From: Granulimonas faecalis
GTDB lineage: Bacteria > Actinomycetota > Coriobacteriia > Coriobacteriales > Atopobiaceae
Length of the DNA stretch: 64,000 nt
Assembly: GCF_022834715.1 (NCBI RefSeq)
Contig: NZ_BQKC01000001.1
Span: forward strand, 1,834,501 to 1,898,500
Direction: 5' to 3'
The position numbers and the translations under genes are program-made. The notes under the pieces were generated by a model, which ran no database searches, was not told the origin of the DNA, and saw only the letters and a list, made by a program, of their open reading frames with translations. Position 1 is the stretch's first letter, and every line of letters starts with the position of its first letter. Of the stretch, positions 52,438 to 60,720 are shown piece after piece.

Positions 52438-52482
52438 ATGGGACAAAAGTGCCCGACCATTGGGACAAAAGTGTCCGGGTGA
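52438..52482. repeat. family A repeat cluster, site 5 (inverted relative to site 4)
   Basis: Units at 52440 and 52462 in the GGGACAAAAGTG orientation, 22 bases apart. With site 4 they make a mirror arrangement around the family B pair. Confidence 0.8.
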
Positions 52483-52505
52483 TGGGCCAGTGGGGCAGGG
52501 GCGGG

Positions 52506-54557
52506 TCAGTCGAAGACCGCCACGTAGCGGGCGTCCTCCTCCCCCACCTTGACGGTCATGACCCGGTCGCGGCTCACGAGGCGCCCCGGCGTCCCGTCGC
52601 CGGCGTCCTCGTGCCAGCCGCGGAACCGGTGGCCGGCCACCTCGTAGGCGCGGAGCAGGGCGTGGTCGCCGGCCATGAGGCCGCGGTCTCCCACGGCGTC
52701 GCCGCCGTCGGGGCGGGGCGGGTACGGCACGGCGTCCACGGCGAGCGTCGGCGGGAAGTCGCCCCTCTCGGCGAAGCTGGCCCAGGCCTCCTCCACGCGC
52801 CCCTGGGGCAGGCGCCCCACGAGGTCGGCCCCGTCGAGGACCAGGGAGTGGCCGGCAGCCAGAGACCCGGCCGAGAAGACCTCCTGGGCGAGCACCGCCC
52901 CCTCGGGGTGGCAGACGGCGCAGGTGGCGTCGATGGCGGCGTTGTCCTCTCGGGCGGTGAGGCGCACGAGGTAGCGGCCGTCCACGGGCAGCCACAGGCA
53001 GAGGCGGTCGGCGCGGTGGTCGGCATAGACCGCCACGGAGTCGGGGGTGTCGAGGAGGTCGGGGTCCACCTTGTCGCCCACGATCCGGCTCACCACACGG
53101 CCGCCCTCGGCCCGGGGCTGCAGGGCCGCCCCCTCAAGGCTCACGGCGCCGTCGTTGAAGGTGTCGGTGGGGTGCGGGTCGTCGAGGCAGACGACGTCCA
53201 CGTCCAGGGTGCCGTAGAAGGTGATGCGCCGGGTGTCGGCGCGCCAGCCGTCCAGGACGTCCTCGCCGAGGGCGTCGACGGCCTCCAGGCGCGCCAGGTA
53301 GTGCTGCTCGTTGTGGGTGATGGGGCTCAGGGGCTTGAGGAACTGGTCCTCCACGAAGTAGCTCAAGGCGTGCCAGTAGGCCCCGGCGGCCAGCCGGGCC
53401 AGGGAGGCCGCGGCCTTCACCCGCTCGAGGCCGGCCGTTCCGGCCACCCGGCAAAACGCCTGGAAAAAGTCGCTGAACGGGTGCCAGTGGCACCCGGCGG
53501 CATGGGGCAGCGCGTACATCTCGGCCACCGTGGCGGCGCAGCACACCGCCTCGTGCACGAAGGAGTCGGGGCCGGCGATGCCGTGGACGGTGTAGGCCCT
53601 GGCGCCGCCGAGGGCGAGGAAGCGCCTGTCGGCGTCGGCCTTGGTGCGCTGGAAGGCCCGGTAGGACGTGGCGATGGAGGGTAGGAAGACGTCGGTGCCG
53701 TAGCGTCGGAACCCCCAGTGGGCGGCTGGGATGCGGCCGATGAAGTCCTCCGGGTGGTTGATGTTCCAGATGTTGCCGTAGCGCGGGCCGTGGGCGTCCT
53801 CGTCGAAGGTGGTAAGGCTGCAGGCCAAGGTGTAGGTGTAGACGTGGTCGGGCGTCACGGAGAATCCGCGGTCGCCCCAGGTGTCCAGGTCCATGCCCAA
53901 GATGTTGGAGATGGGGCCGCCGCGGCTGTGGCCGCAGTTCCAGATGCGGGTGGTCGCGGTGTCCAGGCCGTGGTCGCGCAGGTAGCGCTCGAGGTTGCCC
54001 AGGCACTCCAGCTCGCTGGCGCGGAAGCCCTCGTGCCAGCGGAGCGAGGCGTAGTCGCCGCCTTCCACGGAGTCCGCGACGTCGGCGTTCGAGAGCCACT
54101 CGAGGGTGGGAGATGTCCCGCGCACCACACAGGCCACGAGCTCGAACCCCTCGCCGTCGGGACCGGCGAGCGCCTGGTGGCCGAAGGCGTAGGCCACGAG
54201 GTTGACGTCATGGTCGATGTCGGCGTGGTCGTCCCTGTTGCGATGCAGGTAGGAGCTGATGTCGACGTCCTTGAAGCCGTAGGCGGCCATGGTGTCGAGG
54301 ATATAGGAGAAGCCGTTGGCCTGGCGGTTGCCGTAGGTGGCCGAGGCGAGCCCCATGGACGACGTGGCCAGCAGCGGGTTGTAGCGGTCCGCTGGGAGCG
54401 AGAACCACGCCGGGTCGAAGGGCGCCGTGCAGGAGGCGGGGATGTAGCCCTCCTTGGTCTCGTGCTCGATCTTGGGGTCGTCGGTGCCGTAGGAAACCTC
54501 GACGCGCCGCAGGGTGGGGCTGGCGAGGAGCTGGTCGTAGGGTATAGCGGGCTGCAT
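52506..54557 (-). CDS. large lipase-family (alpha/beta-hydrolase) protein
   Basis: A 683-residue soluble hydrolase with no signal peptide. The nucleophile elbow is WNCGHSRGGPISNILGMDL (serine near residue 214), the class 3 lipase-like pattern G-H-S-x-G-G. VVRGTSPTLEWLSNADVADS before it is the usual lipase strand, and HPEDFIGRIPAAHWGF carries an aspartate. The C-terminal third (about 480-683) is beta-rich and ends with RFRGWHEDAGDGTPG, a putative accessory domain. ATG 54557 follows GGGAGG. Substrate is not known; acyl-ester hydrolysis is inferred from the fold. Divergent from the JetD-type gene across repeat clusters. Confidence 0.8.
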   Translation of the reverse strand: MQPAIPYDQLLASPTLRRVEVSYGTDDPKIEHETKEGYIPASCTAPFDPAWFSLPADRYNPLLATSSMGLASATYGNRQANGFSYILDTMAAYGFKDVDISSYLHRNRDDHADIDHDVNLVAYAFGHQALAGPDGEGFELVACVVRGTSPTLEWLSNADVADSVEGGDYASLRWHEGFRASELECLGNLERYLRDHGLDTATTRIWNCGHSRGGPISNILGMDLDTWGDRGFSVTPDHVYTYTLACSLTTFDEDAHGPRYGNIWNINHPEDFIGRIPAAHWGFRRYGTDVFLPSIATSYRAFQRTKADADRRFLALGGARAYTVHGIAGPDSFVHEAVCCAATVAEMYALPHAAGCHWHPFSDFFQAFCRVAGTAGLERVKAAASLARLAAGAYWHALSYFVEDQFLKPLSPITHNEQHYLARLEAVDALGEDVLDGWRADTRRITFYGTLDVDVVCLDDPHPTDTFNDGAVSLEGAALQPRAEGGRVVSRIVGDKVDPDLLDTPDSVAVYADHRADRLCLWLPVDGRYLVRLTAREDNAAIDATCAVCHPEGAVLAQEVFSAGSLAAGHSLVLDGADLVGRLPQGRVEEAWASFAERGDFPPTLAVDAVPYPPRPDGGDAVGDRGLMAGDHALLRAYEVAGHRFRGWHEDAGDGTPGRLVSRDRVMTVKVGEEDARYVAVFD

Positions 54558-54640
54558 GGGGCCTCCCGAGGGATCGGCGGGCGCGGGTCTGTCGGGGTGG
54601 TCTCTACCCCGCGGCGCACGCATCCCGGCGCCCCGCCCCA

Positions 54641-54684
54641 TCACCCGGACACTTTTGTCCCAATGGTCGGACACTTTTGTCCCA
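54641..54684. repeat. family A repeat cluster, site 6
   Basis: Units at 54647 and 54669, 22 bases apart, separated by AATGGTC. They lie 84 bases upstream of the lipase start in the 623-base divergent gap before the JetD-type gene. Confidence 0.8.
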
Positions 54685-54773
54685 CATCGCCGGCGGAGCG
54701 GGGGCGCCCCGGTCCGAGGCCGCGGCGGAGCCGCCCTACAGGGGTCGCATGCAGCGGGGCCACCCTGTAGGGG

Positions 54774-54990
54774 CGCCCTGCAACGGGGCGTTGCGACAGG
54801 GACCCGCTGCGGGGCGGCGGATCGCGCATCGGGGCGCCTTCGCGTGCCGAAACCCACCCTCCAAGACCCCCTTGCGGCAGGAATGCGCTGGAGGGCGCAC
54901 GGCAACGCGGGCCCGCGCCAGAGGGGCGTTGCAGGGCGGCCCTGCAGGGCGCCGTTGCGGAGAGACCCCACCACGGCCCACGGGCCCCGC
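54774..54990. repeat. family F, complex GC-rich inverted repeats
   Basis: CGCCCTGCAACG (54774-54785) recurs as its exact reverse complement CGTTGCAGGGCG (54927-54938), and each is embedded in GGGGCG/GTTGCG-type repeats and CCCTGCAGGGCG-like palindromes. The 623-base gap 54558-55180 thus contains families A, F and H in order and no gene. Confidence 0.6.
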
Positions 54991-55067
54991 TGCGGACGTG
55001 CCCCCCGCTGGGACGCCCCGGCGACACGGTCGCCGCCGGGGGAATCATCAATACCGCAATAAGAGGA

Positions 55068-55096
55068 GTGACAGATGGGCCAGGCGCCTCTGTCAC
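55068..55096. repeat. family H hairpin, copy 1
   Basis: GTGACAGA (55068-55075) and TCTGTCAC (55089-55096) close a stem of 8 bp around TGGGCCAGGCGCC. The other copy, at 63461-63489, differs by one base. It stands 85 bases upstream of the JetD-type start. Confidence 0.75.
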
Positions 55097-55180
55097 GCGG
55101 CGCACACGAGAGGAGCCGCGCCCCCTCTGCCACATCCGGTAGCATGGGGCGCGGCACGGCGGCGACGGCGAGGAGGGCCC

Positions 55181-56575
55181 ATGACACAGGAGCGACGCTA
55201 CCCCACCTTCGGAGAGGTGCGCTTCTCCGTGCTGCGGCACTTCGAGGCCCGGCGGTTCGCATACGCCGCCGCGCTGCTCCGCGACGCCGAGCCGCCGGAG
55301 CCGTTTGACCTCGACCTCGGCGCCCCCTCCCAGCAGGAGCTGAACACCGGCCCGCAGCCCTGGCTCGAGGCCGCCGACGAGCTCGACCGCGCCATCGCCG
55401 AGGCGCGGCTCCCCCACACCGCCGTGCCCCGCACCGACCCCGCCACCGGCGCCCCCATGGAGCTGCCGGCGGCCCTGGTCGGCCTCACCCCCGAGGACGT
55501 CTCACGCCTCTCGGGGCCCTTCTCGGCCACGATGTCGCGGCTCAACGCCCATGCCCGCGCGTTCCGCCCCTACGGTCCCTTTTCGGCCGGGGAGGCCGAG
55601 GAGCTCCTCTGCCTGTCTGAGTGCTGGGACCGCGAGGGGATCAAGCTCCTGCTGGAGGTGGCCGACTGGTTCCTGACCCACGACCCCACCGGCCTCACCG
55701 CGCGGCAGCTGCCCGTCGACGGCCTGGGAAGCAAGTGGCTGGACGACCGGGACCGCCGGCGCTGCGTGCTGCTGCTCACCCATCGGCGCGGCCTCGGCCT
55801 CTCGGAGCGGGAGCGCGTGTGGCAGTGGCGGCTGCTGGACCCCGCATGGGCGTCGGACCCGGGGCACCCCCGGTTCGCGTTCGCGCTGTCGGGCGACGCG
55901 CCCTGGGAGCCGCCGTACGAGCCGAGGACCGTCGTGGTGAGCGAGAACCGCGACTCCATGGAGGCGTTCCCGCTGTCGGTCCCCGGGGCCGTGTGCCTGT
56001 GGGGGCAGGGCGCCACCGCTCCGCGGGCCCTCGACGACCTTCCGTGGCTGGCGGCGGCCGAGCACGTCTACTACTGGGGCGACATCGACGCCGCGGGCCT
56101 GGAGATCGCCGACCGCTTCGTGGCCGCCTGCGAGGCACGGGGCGTGGCCGCGCGGACCCTCGCCATGGACGGCGGCACCTACCGGCGGTTCTCACGCTTT
56201 GGCGTGGATGTGGACGAGGGCGCGCGGCGCGCGGCGCGGCTGGACCACCTGAACGGTGCCGACAGGATCCTCTACAAGCGGCTCTGCTCCAAGGACTGCC
56301 CGGGCCCGCGCCGCGTGGAGCAGGAGAAGGTCCCCTACGAGTGGGTGCTGTCCCAGATGGCCGAGACGGGCGGCCCCGCCGTGCGGCAAGCCGCGGGCGG
56401 CGGGACGGCGGGCTCCGGCGAGCCGGACCGACGCGGGGCGACCGGGACCACCGTGACGGTGCACCTCTCCCCCGAGCAGATGGAGCTGGTGTCCGACGCG
56501 GCCCGGGCGGCGTCCATGGGCGTGGCGGCCTACGTGCGCGCGATGGCCCTGGAGGCCGCCGACGGGTGGGAGTAG
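55181..56575 (+). CDS. orphan JetD-type (DUF3322/DUF2220) nuclease with RHH-like C-terminus
   Basis: A 464-residue protein of the Wadjet JetD family. The N-terminal half follows the DUF3322 pattern (LPVDGLGSKWLDDRDRR, then LERVWQWRLLDPAWA-type arginine-rich block). The C-terminal half is the TOPRIM-like DUF2220 domain: VVVSENRDSMEAFPLSVPG (about residue 250-270, catalytic-type glutamate), DDLPWLAAAEHVYYWGDIDAAGLEI (in pieces, about 290-310; the two aspartates of GDID), then RVEQEKVPYEWVL. In Wadjet, JetD is the endonuclease that cuts small circular DNA after JetABC loads on it. Here no JetA, JetB or JetC gene adjoins. A further C-terminal segment (about 424-464, TVTVHLSPEQMELVSDAA... AYVRAM) resembles ribbon-helix-helix DNA-binding domains of MobC/CopG type. 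ATG 55181 follows GAGGAGG. Confidence 0.85.
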   Translation: MTQERRYPTFGEVRFSVLRHFEARRFAYAAALLRDAEPPEPFDLDLGAPSQQELNTGPQPWLEAADELDRAIAEARLPHTAVPRTDPATGAPMELPAALVGLTPEDVSRLSGPFSATMSRLNAHARAFRPYGPFSAGEAEELLCLSECWDREGIKLLLEVADWFLTHDPTGLTARQLPVDGLGSKWLDDRDRRRCVLLLTHRRGLGLSERERVWQWRLLDPAWASDPGHPRFAFALSGDAPWEPPYEPRTVVVSENRDSMEAFPLSVPGAVCLWGQGATAPRALDDLPWLAAAEHVYYWGDIDAAGLEIADRFVAACEARGVAARTLAMDGGTYRRFSRFGVDVDEGARRAARLDHLNGADRILYKRLCSKDCPGPRRVEQEKVPYEWVLSQMAETGGPAVRQAAGGGTAGSGEPDRRGATGTTVTVHLSPEQMELVSDAARAASMGVAAYVRAMALEAADGWE

Positions 56576-56605
56576 GGCGCCCGGGCAAGCCGTCCCGTCA
56601 CCCCG

Positions 56606-56793
56606 TCACCCGTGGATCCTCATCGTGCCAATCGTGTGGATGAAGGCGGGGTCCCCGTGGTCCACGATCTCGCTCGCGCCGCGGTCCAGGGAGGCGACCT
56701 CGCCCATCTCGGCCTCGGAGAGCTCGAAGTCGAAGATGTCGATGTTCTCCTCGATGCGCTCGCGGTGCACCGACTTGGGGATGGACACCACGC
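56606..56793 (-). pseudogene. 3' remnant of an aldo/keto reductase gene
   Basis: The last 62 or so codons of an aldo/keto reductase: GVVSIPKSVHRERIEENIDI followed by FDFELSEAEMGEVASLDRG. The family motif normally preceded by a full (alpha/beta)8 barrel starts abruptly at the junction near 56794. No start codon or ribosome site serves it. Confidence 0.85.
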
Positions 56794-56794
56794 C

Positions 56795-56957
56795 GCTGCT
56801 CACCTTCTACACCGAGAAGGCCGGGGGGCGGCCGGAGGGCCGCTCGCTCGTGCCCATTGGAGACGCGGGCGCGACGCAGACCCTCTACCTGCTCTGGAGG
56901 CATGGCGACCGGTGGGCGCCGATGGCGGAGCGGGGGGCCGCGGCCCACGGCAGGTAG
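56795..56957 (+). pseudogene. 3' remnant, probably of a LysR-family regulator gene
   Basis: About 53 codons in frame (LTFYTEKAGGRPEGRSLVPI, then ATQTLYLLWRHGDRWAPMAE) ending at TAG 56957. The pattern (charged loop, then a TLYLLWR strand and a short helix) is that of LysR C-termini. It begins right where the aldo/keto reductase remnant ends on the other strand. Identity as LysR is tentative; as a remnant it is clear from the lack of any start. Confidence 0.55.
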
Positions 56958-57009
56958 CGGGGCGGCCGCGGCGAGTGGCGGCGCAGACCGGCCGCCTGTC
57001 CCTTTGGTC

Positions 57010-57024
57010 GGACACTTTTGTCCC
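57010..57024. repeat. family A repeat, site 7 (single unit)
   Basis: GGACACTTTTGTCCC with a partial unit 22 bases before (TCCCTTTGGTC). In the gap between the reductase/LysR scar and GH13. Confidence 0.7.
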
Positions 57025-57060
57025 ACTTCGGGAGGGCCGGCCCTTCGCCACTTTGACCGG

Positions 57061-57116
57061 GCACCCGCAGAAGCCTCCACGGGCGCCTTTCCGCCTGCAG
57101 AAGCTTCCACGGGCGG
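57061..57116. repeat. family B hairpin pair, site 3
   Basis: Units at 57061-57087 and 57090-57116 (CACCCGCAGAAGCCT type and CGCCTGCAGAAGCTT type). They lie between family A sites 7 and 8, mirroring the A-B-A arrangement at 52.3 kb. Confidence 0.8.
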
Positions 57117-57130
57117 GCCGTCCGGCGATT

Positions 57131-57170
57131 GGGACAAAAGTGCCCGACCATTGGGACAAAAGTGTCCGGG
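57131..57170. repeat. family A repeat cluster, site 8
   Basis: Units at 57131 and 57153 in GGGACAAAAGTG orientation, 22 bases apart, spacer GACCATT; upstream of the GH13 stop. Confidence 0.8.
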
Positions 57171-57201
57171 TGGTGGGACAGGGGCGCGGGGCGAGGGGCC
57201 C

Positions 57202-58944
57202 CTAGTTGAAGCTCTTTGCCCAGTTGACCAGGGAGTCGTGGTAGGTGTTCTCGGCCACGTCGCGGCGCATCTGCTCGGTGACGGGGCCACGCATGGCCAT
57301 CTGGGCCAGGACCGAGAGCTGCAGCTCCTGCACGGTCATGTCCTCGAAGGGCCTCTCGCGCCCGAGGAGGAAATCCATGGACAGCTCGGGCGTCTCCCGG
57401 CCCTCCCCCTCGTCGGCTTCGCGGGCCACAACGGCCTCGCGGGCGCGGTCGAGGAGCTCCTGCTCGGCGGCACGGGCCTCCGCGGCGCGAGCCTCCTCCT
57501 CGGCACGGCGCCGCTCGGCCTCCTCCCGCATGCGGCGCTGGGCCTCGCGGGCGGCCTCCGCGGCAGCAGCGGCACCGCCGTCGGCGGTGCCCTCCCCGTC
57601 TGATCCGTCCGCGGGGCGCCACACCTCACCCGAGCACGCTTCCATGGGCAGGTCCACCACACCGTCGTGGGCCCTCGCCGTGCGCCCGGCGAGCGCACCC
57701 GTGTAGGCCGGGCGGCCCAGGGCGTCCACGGTCACCGTGGCGGGGTTGTCGTCGTTGTTCACCGAGACGATGGCGCTGTCGCCGCCCTCCAGTGTGCGGG
57801 CAAAGGCGTACTGCCGGTTGGTGAGGGCCAGCTCGCGGTACTCGCCATAGGACAGGGCGGGCGTCTCGCGGCGGATGGCGCCCAGGGCGGTGATGAGGGC
57901 GGCCGACGGCGAGTCCCGAAAGTCCGCGAGGTCCAGGGCCGGGCGCAGCATGTCGTCGGCGTAGGGGGTCCGCTTGCCCTCGATGGCGAACTCGCTTCCG
58001 TAGTAGACGGACGGCGTGCCGGGCAGCGTGTACATGAGCACGTGGACCGGCTCGAAGTGGCGCTTGTCGTCCAGCTTGGTCCAGATGCGGTCCACGTCGT
58101 GGTTGTCCACGAAGTTATAGAGGCGCAGGCCGTCCACGCGGTCGCCGCCCATGTCGTAGTTGCGCTTGACGGTGTGGGCGATCTCGAAGTAGTTGTGGTC
58201 GTTGTGGCCGCTGTAGAGGGCCTTGTGGAGGCTGTAGTTGGTCACGGCGTGGAGCGTGTCGCCGTTGACCCAGCGGCTGTACTCGCCGTGGATGACCTCG
58301 CCCATGAGCCAGAAGTCAGGCTTCACGGCGTTGGCCACCGCGCGCAGGGCGTGCATGAAGTCGAAGTCCAGCACGTCGGCGGCGTCCAGGCGGATGCCGT
58401 CGATGTCGAACTCCGCCACCCACATGCGCACAGCGTCCAGCAGGTAGTCGCGCACGGCGGGGTTTCTCTGGTTGAGCTTGACGAGCAGGTCGTAGCCGCC
58501 CCAGGTGCCGTAGGAGAGGCCGTCGCCGTAGGAGTTGTCCCCGCCGAAGTCCACGTTGCAGAACCAGTCGCGGTAGGGGCTGGCCTCGCGGTGCTCGAGC
58601 AGGTCGCAGAAGGCGAAGAAGTCGCGGCCCACGTGGTTGAACACGCCGTCGAGCACCACGCGGATGCCGCGGTCGTGGGCGGCGGCCACGAGGTCGCGGA
58701 GGTCGTCGTTGGTGCCCAGGCGCGTGTCCACGAGGCGGTAGTCGCAGGTCTCGTAGCCGTGGCCCACGCTCTGGAACAGCGGGCCGATGTAGAGCGCCGT
58801 GACGCCGAGGCCGCGCAGGTGGTCGAGCCAGGGGACGAGCCCCGGCAGGCGGTGCTGCGGCTCGCCGTAGGGGTTCTGGCGCGGCGCGCCCAGGAGACCC
58901 AGCGGGTAGATGTGGTAGAACACGGCCTCGTCGTACCAGGGCAT
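57202..58944 (-). CDS. GH13 alpha-amylase family enzyme with coiled-coil C-terminal extension
   Basis: 580 residues, cytoplasmic (no signal peptide). GH13 conserved regions: I DGVFNHVG (about 100), II GIRLDAADV (about 182, nucleophile aspartate), III GEVIHG (about 217, acid/base glutamate), IV FVDNHDVDR (about 279). The opening WYDEAVFYHIYPLG and the aromatic-rich loops are those of neopullulanase/cyclomaltodextrinase-like enzymes that act on maltooligosaccharides. Beyond the beta-sandwich (about 450) lies a 50-residue Ala/Glu/Arg-rich coiled coil (about 465-510) and a helical tail ending SLVNWAKSFN, not usual in GH13. ATG 58944 follows AGAGGA. The 4-alpha-glucanotransferase at the right edge may act in the same pathway. 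Confidence 0.92.
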   Translation of the reverse strand: MPWYDEAVFYHIYPLGLLGAPRQNPYGEPQHRLPGLVPWLDHLRGLGVTALYIGPLFQSVGHGYETCDYRLVDTRLGTNDDLRDLVAAAHDRGIRVVLDGVFNHVGRDFFAFCDLLEHREASPYRDWFCNVDFGGDNSYGDGLSYGTWGGYDLLVKLNQRNPAVRDYLLDAVRMWVAEFDIDGIRLDAADVLDFDFMHALRAVANAVKPDFWLMGEVIHGEYSRWVNGDTLHAVTNYSLHKALYSGHNDHNYFEIAHTVKRNYDMGGDRVDGLRLYNFVDNHDVDRIWTKLDDKRHFEPVHVLMYTLPGTPSVYYGSEFAIEGKRTPYADDMLRPALDLADFRDSPSAALITALGAIRRETPALSYGEYRELALTNRQYAFARTLEGGDSAIVSVNNDDNPATVTVDALGRPAYTGALAGRTARAHDGVVDLPMEACSGEVWRPADGSDGEGTADGGAAAAAEAAREAQRRMREEAERRRAEEEARAAEARAAEQELLDRAREAVVAREADEGEGRETPELSMDFLLGRERPFEDMTVQELQLSVLAQMAMRGPVTEQMRRDVAENTYHDSLVNWAKSFN

Positions 58945-59103
58945 GGGCGATCCTCTCCACACGGGTGCTCGTTCCAGAGGCCCGAGTCTAGCCAACGGCG
59001 GCAGAATGTTCAACTTTGTTTCAGTCTGTGAACCGTTTGCCGGGCCCGCGGGGTGCGTACCCGTTCCGGGGGCGGAGGGCGGCGGCGCCCGCCGTGGCGG
59101 ACG

Positions 59104-60501
59104 TCAGACCTCGCGGCGCGCTGCCCGGCCGGCGAAGAGGATTCGCCGGCACTCGGCGTAGGTCACGGCGTAGTAGAGGGCCATGAACACCACGACGCCG
59201 GCCACGGTGGCCCCCGCCATGGCGCCGAACCCGCCGGCGCCCACGCCCATGGCCAGCAGCGCGATGAGGGTGAGGCCCACGGCGTCGTGGAGCAGCGCGC
59301 CCGCGAGCGGCACCCCGAAGTACACGGCCAGCTGAGAGCGGAGCGAGCGGCCCATCATGGCGTCGTCGGCGCCGAGGTCCGCCAGCACCCGGTAGCGGAT
59401 GGCGCTGTCGGCAGCCTCGGAGAGCTGCTGCAGCGCCAGGACCGCCATGGCCGACAGCAGGAAGGCGATGCCATAGAACAGTCCGATGAAGCCGATGGGC
59501 GCCCATGTGAACGGGTCGGATATGCCGGCTCCTGGCGCCACGCCGTCCCTGATGCCCACCGAGAAGGCCAGGCCCGCGACCACCATGCACACGCCGCAGG
59601 CCAGCAGCACGCACACCATGGCCATGGCCATGGCCGAGCTGGACGCCTTGGCCTCCACCTGGCGCACCGTGAAGCACGTGAGGCCGGAGAGGTAGCGGCG
59701 GGGGTGCCTCCGCAGCCACGCGGGGACGCAGTGGGCCAGCGAGCGGAACAGCAGGTACGTGCCCGCAAGGGCAACGAGGCCGAAGGGGAGCAGCATCGCG
59801 AGGAACATGCCGGGCTGGAGCAGGACCGTCGCCCACACCGCCGCCACGAGCACGGCGCCGCCGACCAGCTGGAGCCGCTGGGCCCACGGGCGCCCCTCGC
59901 CCAGGAGCCGCTCCGGACGCCTGTCGGCCGAGAACAGGGCGGCGGGGGTGCTCCTCGACACCACCCGTCCCGACGAGACGCAGGCCACGGCCACGAGCGC
60001 CGCGAAGCAGCCCAGGGTCCAGAGGAACGAGCCCGTGGAGAACACGAGGGCCGGCGCCCAGGCCACGCCGAAGACGTAGGCCTCGAGCAGCATGAAGTAG
60101 GGCGAGAACACCACGCCCGCGGCGACGCCCGCGGCAAAGGAGGCCGCGCCCACGAGGAACCCCTCGTAGCGCAGGATCCTCGACACATGGGGGCCGTCCA
60201 TGCCCAGGATGGCGTAGAGGGCGAACTCCCGCTTGCGGCGCCTGAGGATGAATCGGAACCCGTAGCTCACCAGGAAGGCGAAGACGATGACGACGAACAC
60301 CGAGAACGCGCTCATCACCGTGTTGAGCTGCTGGGATCCCAGGGTGGCGCGCTGGCGCTCGGTGAGGGCCATGGCGGCGAGGTAGTCGCCGGATGCGGAG
60401 AACGAGTAGAGCAGGCAGGCCGCGAAGGCGAGGGTGGCGAAGAACACCGAGTAGTCCTTGAGGCTGCGGCGCACGTTGCCGAGGGCCAGCTTGAGGTACA
60501 T
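59104..60501 (-). CDS. FtsX-type ABC permease without adjacent ATPase
   Basis: 465 residues with about eight to ten hydrophobic segments. It starts MYLKLALGNVRRSLKDYSVFF, and FILRRRKREFALYAILGMDGPHV is the FtsX signature (about residues 70-95), as in BceB/VraG-like permeases of peptide-antibiotic exporters. Typical BceB proteins are about 650 residues with a roughly 200-residue outside domain; this one lacks that domain. No ATPase or two-component genes adjoin, so either the ATPase is encoded elsewhere or the system is partial. ATG 60501 is preferred to a longer in-frame start without a site. Confidence 0.82.
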   Translation of the reverse strand: MYLKLALGNVRRSLKDYSVFFATLAFAACLLYSFSASGDYLAAMALTERQRATLGSQQLNTVMSAFSVFVVIVFAFLVSYGFRFILRRRKREFALYAILGMDGPHVSRILRYEGFLVGAASFAAGVAAGVVFSPYFMLLEAYVFGVAWAPALVFSTGSFLWTLGCFAALVAVACVSSGRVVSRSTPAALFSADRRPERLLGEGRPWAQRLQLVGGAVLVAAVWATVLLQPGMFLAMLLPFGLVALAGTYLLFRSLAHCVPAWLRRHPRRYLSGLTCFTVRQVEAKASSSAMAMAMVCVLLACGVCMVVAGLAFSVGIRDGVAPGAGISDPFTWAPIGFIGLFYGIAFLLSAMAVLALQQLSEAADSAIRYRVLADLGADDAMMGRSLRSQLAVYFGVPLAGALLHDAVGLTLIALLAMGVGAGGFGAMAGATVAGVVVFMALYYAVTYAECRRILFAGRAARREV

Positions 60502-60720
60502 GGCGGGGCCTTTCGGGAGGGGGCGGGTCGTCGGGCGCGGGACCTGCGCCCGACGCCCGACCGGCTGGCAAGGGGACAGCCGGCGACTCCCATGGTGCGC
60601 CGCCCGGGACGCCGCTGCCATCGCCCGGGCTTACATCGCGGTGACGGAGGTGTAAGGGTGGGGCCCGCAACGCCGCGGCGGTGCGGGCCCCACGGGTGAT
60701 CCCTCCCGGCGGGGCGGCCC

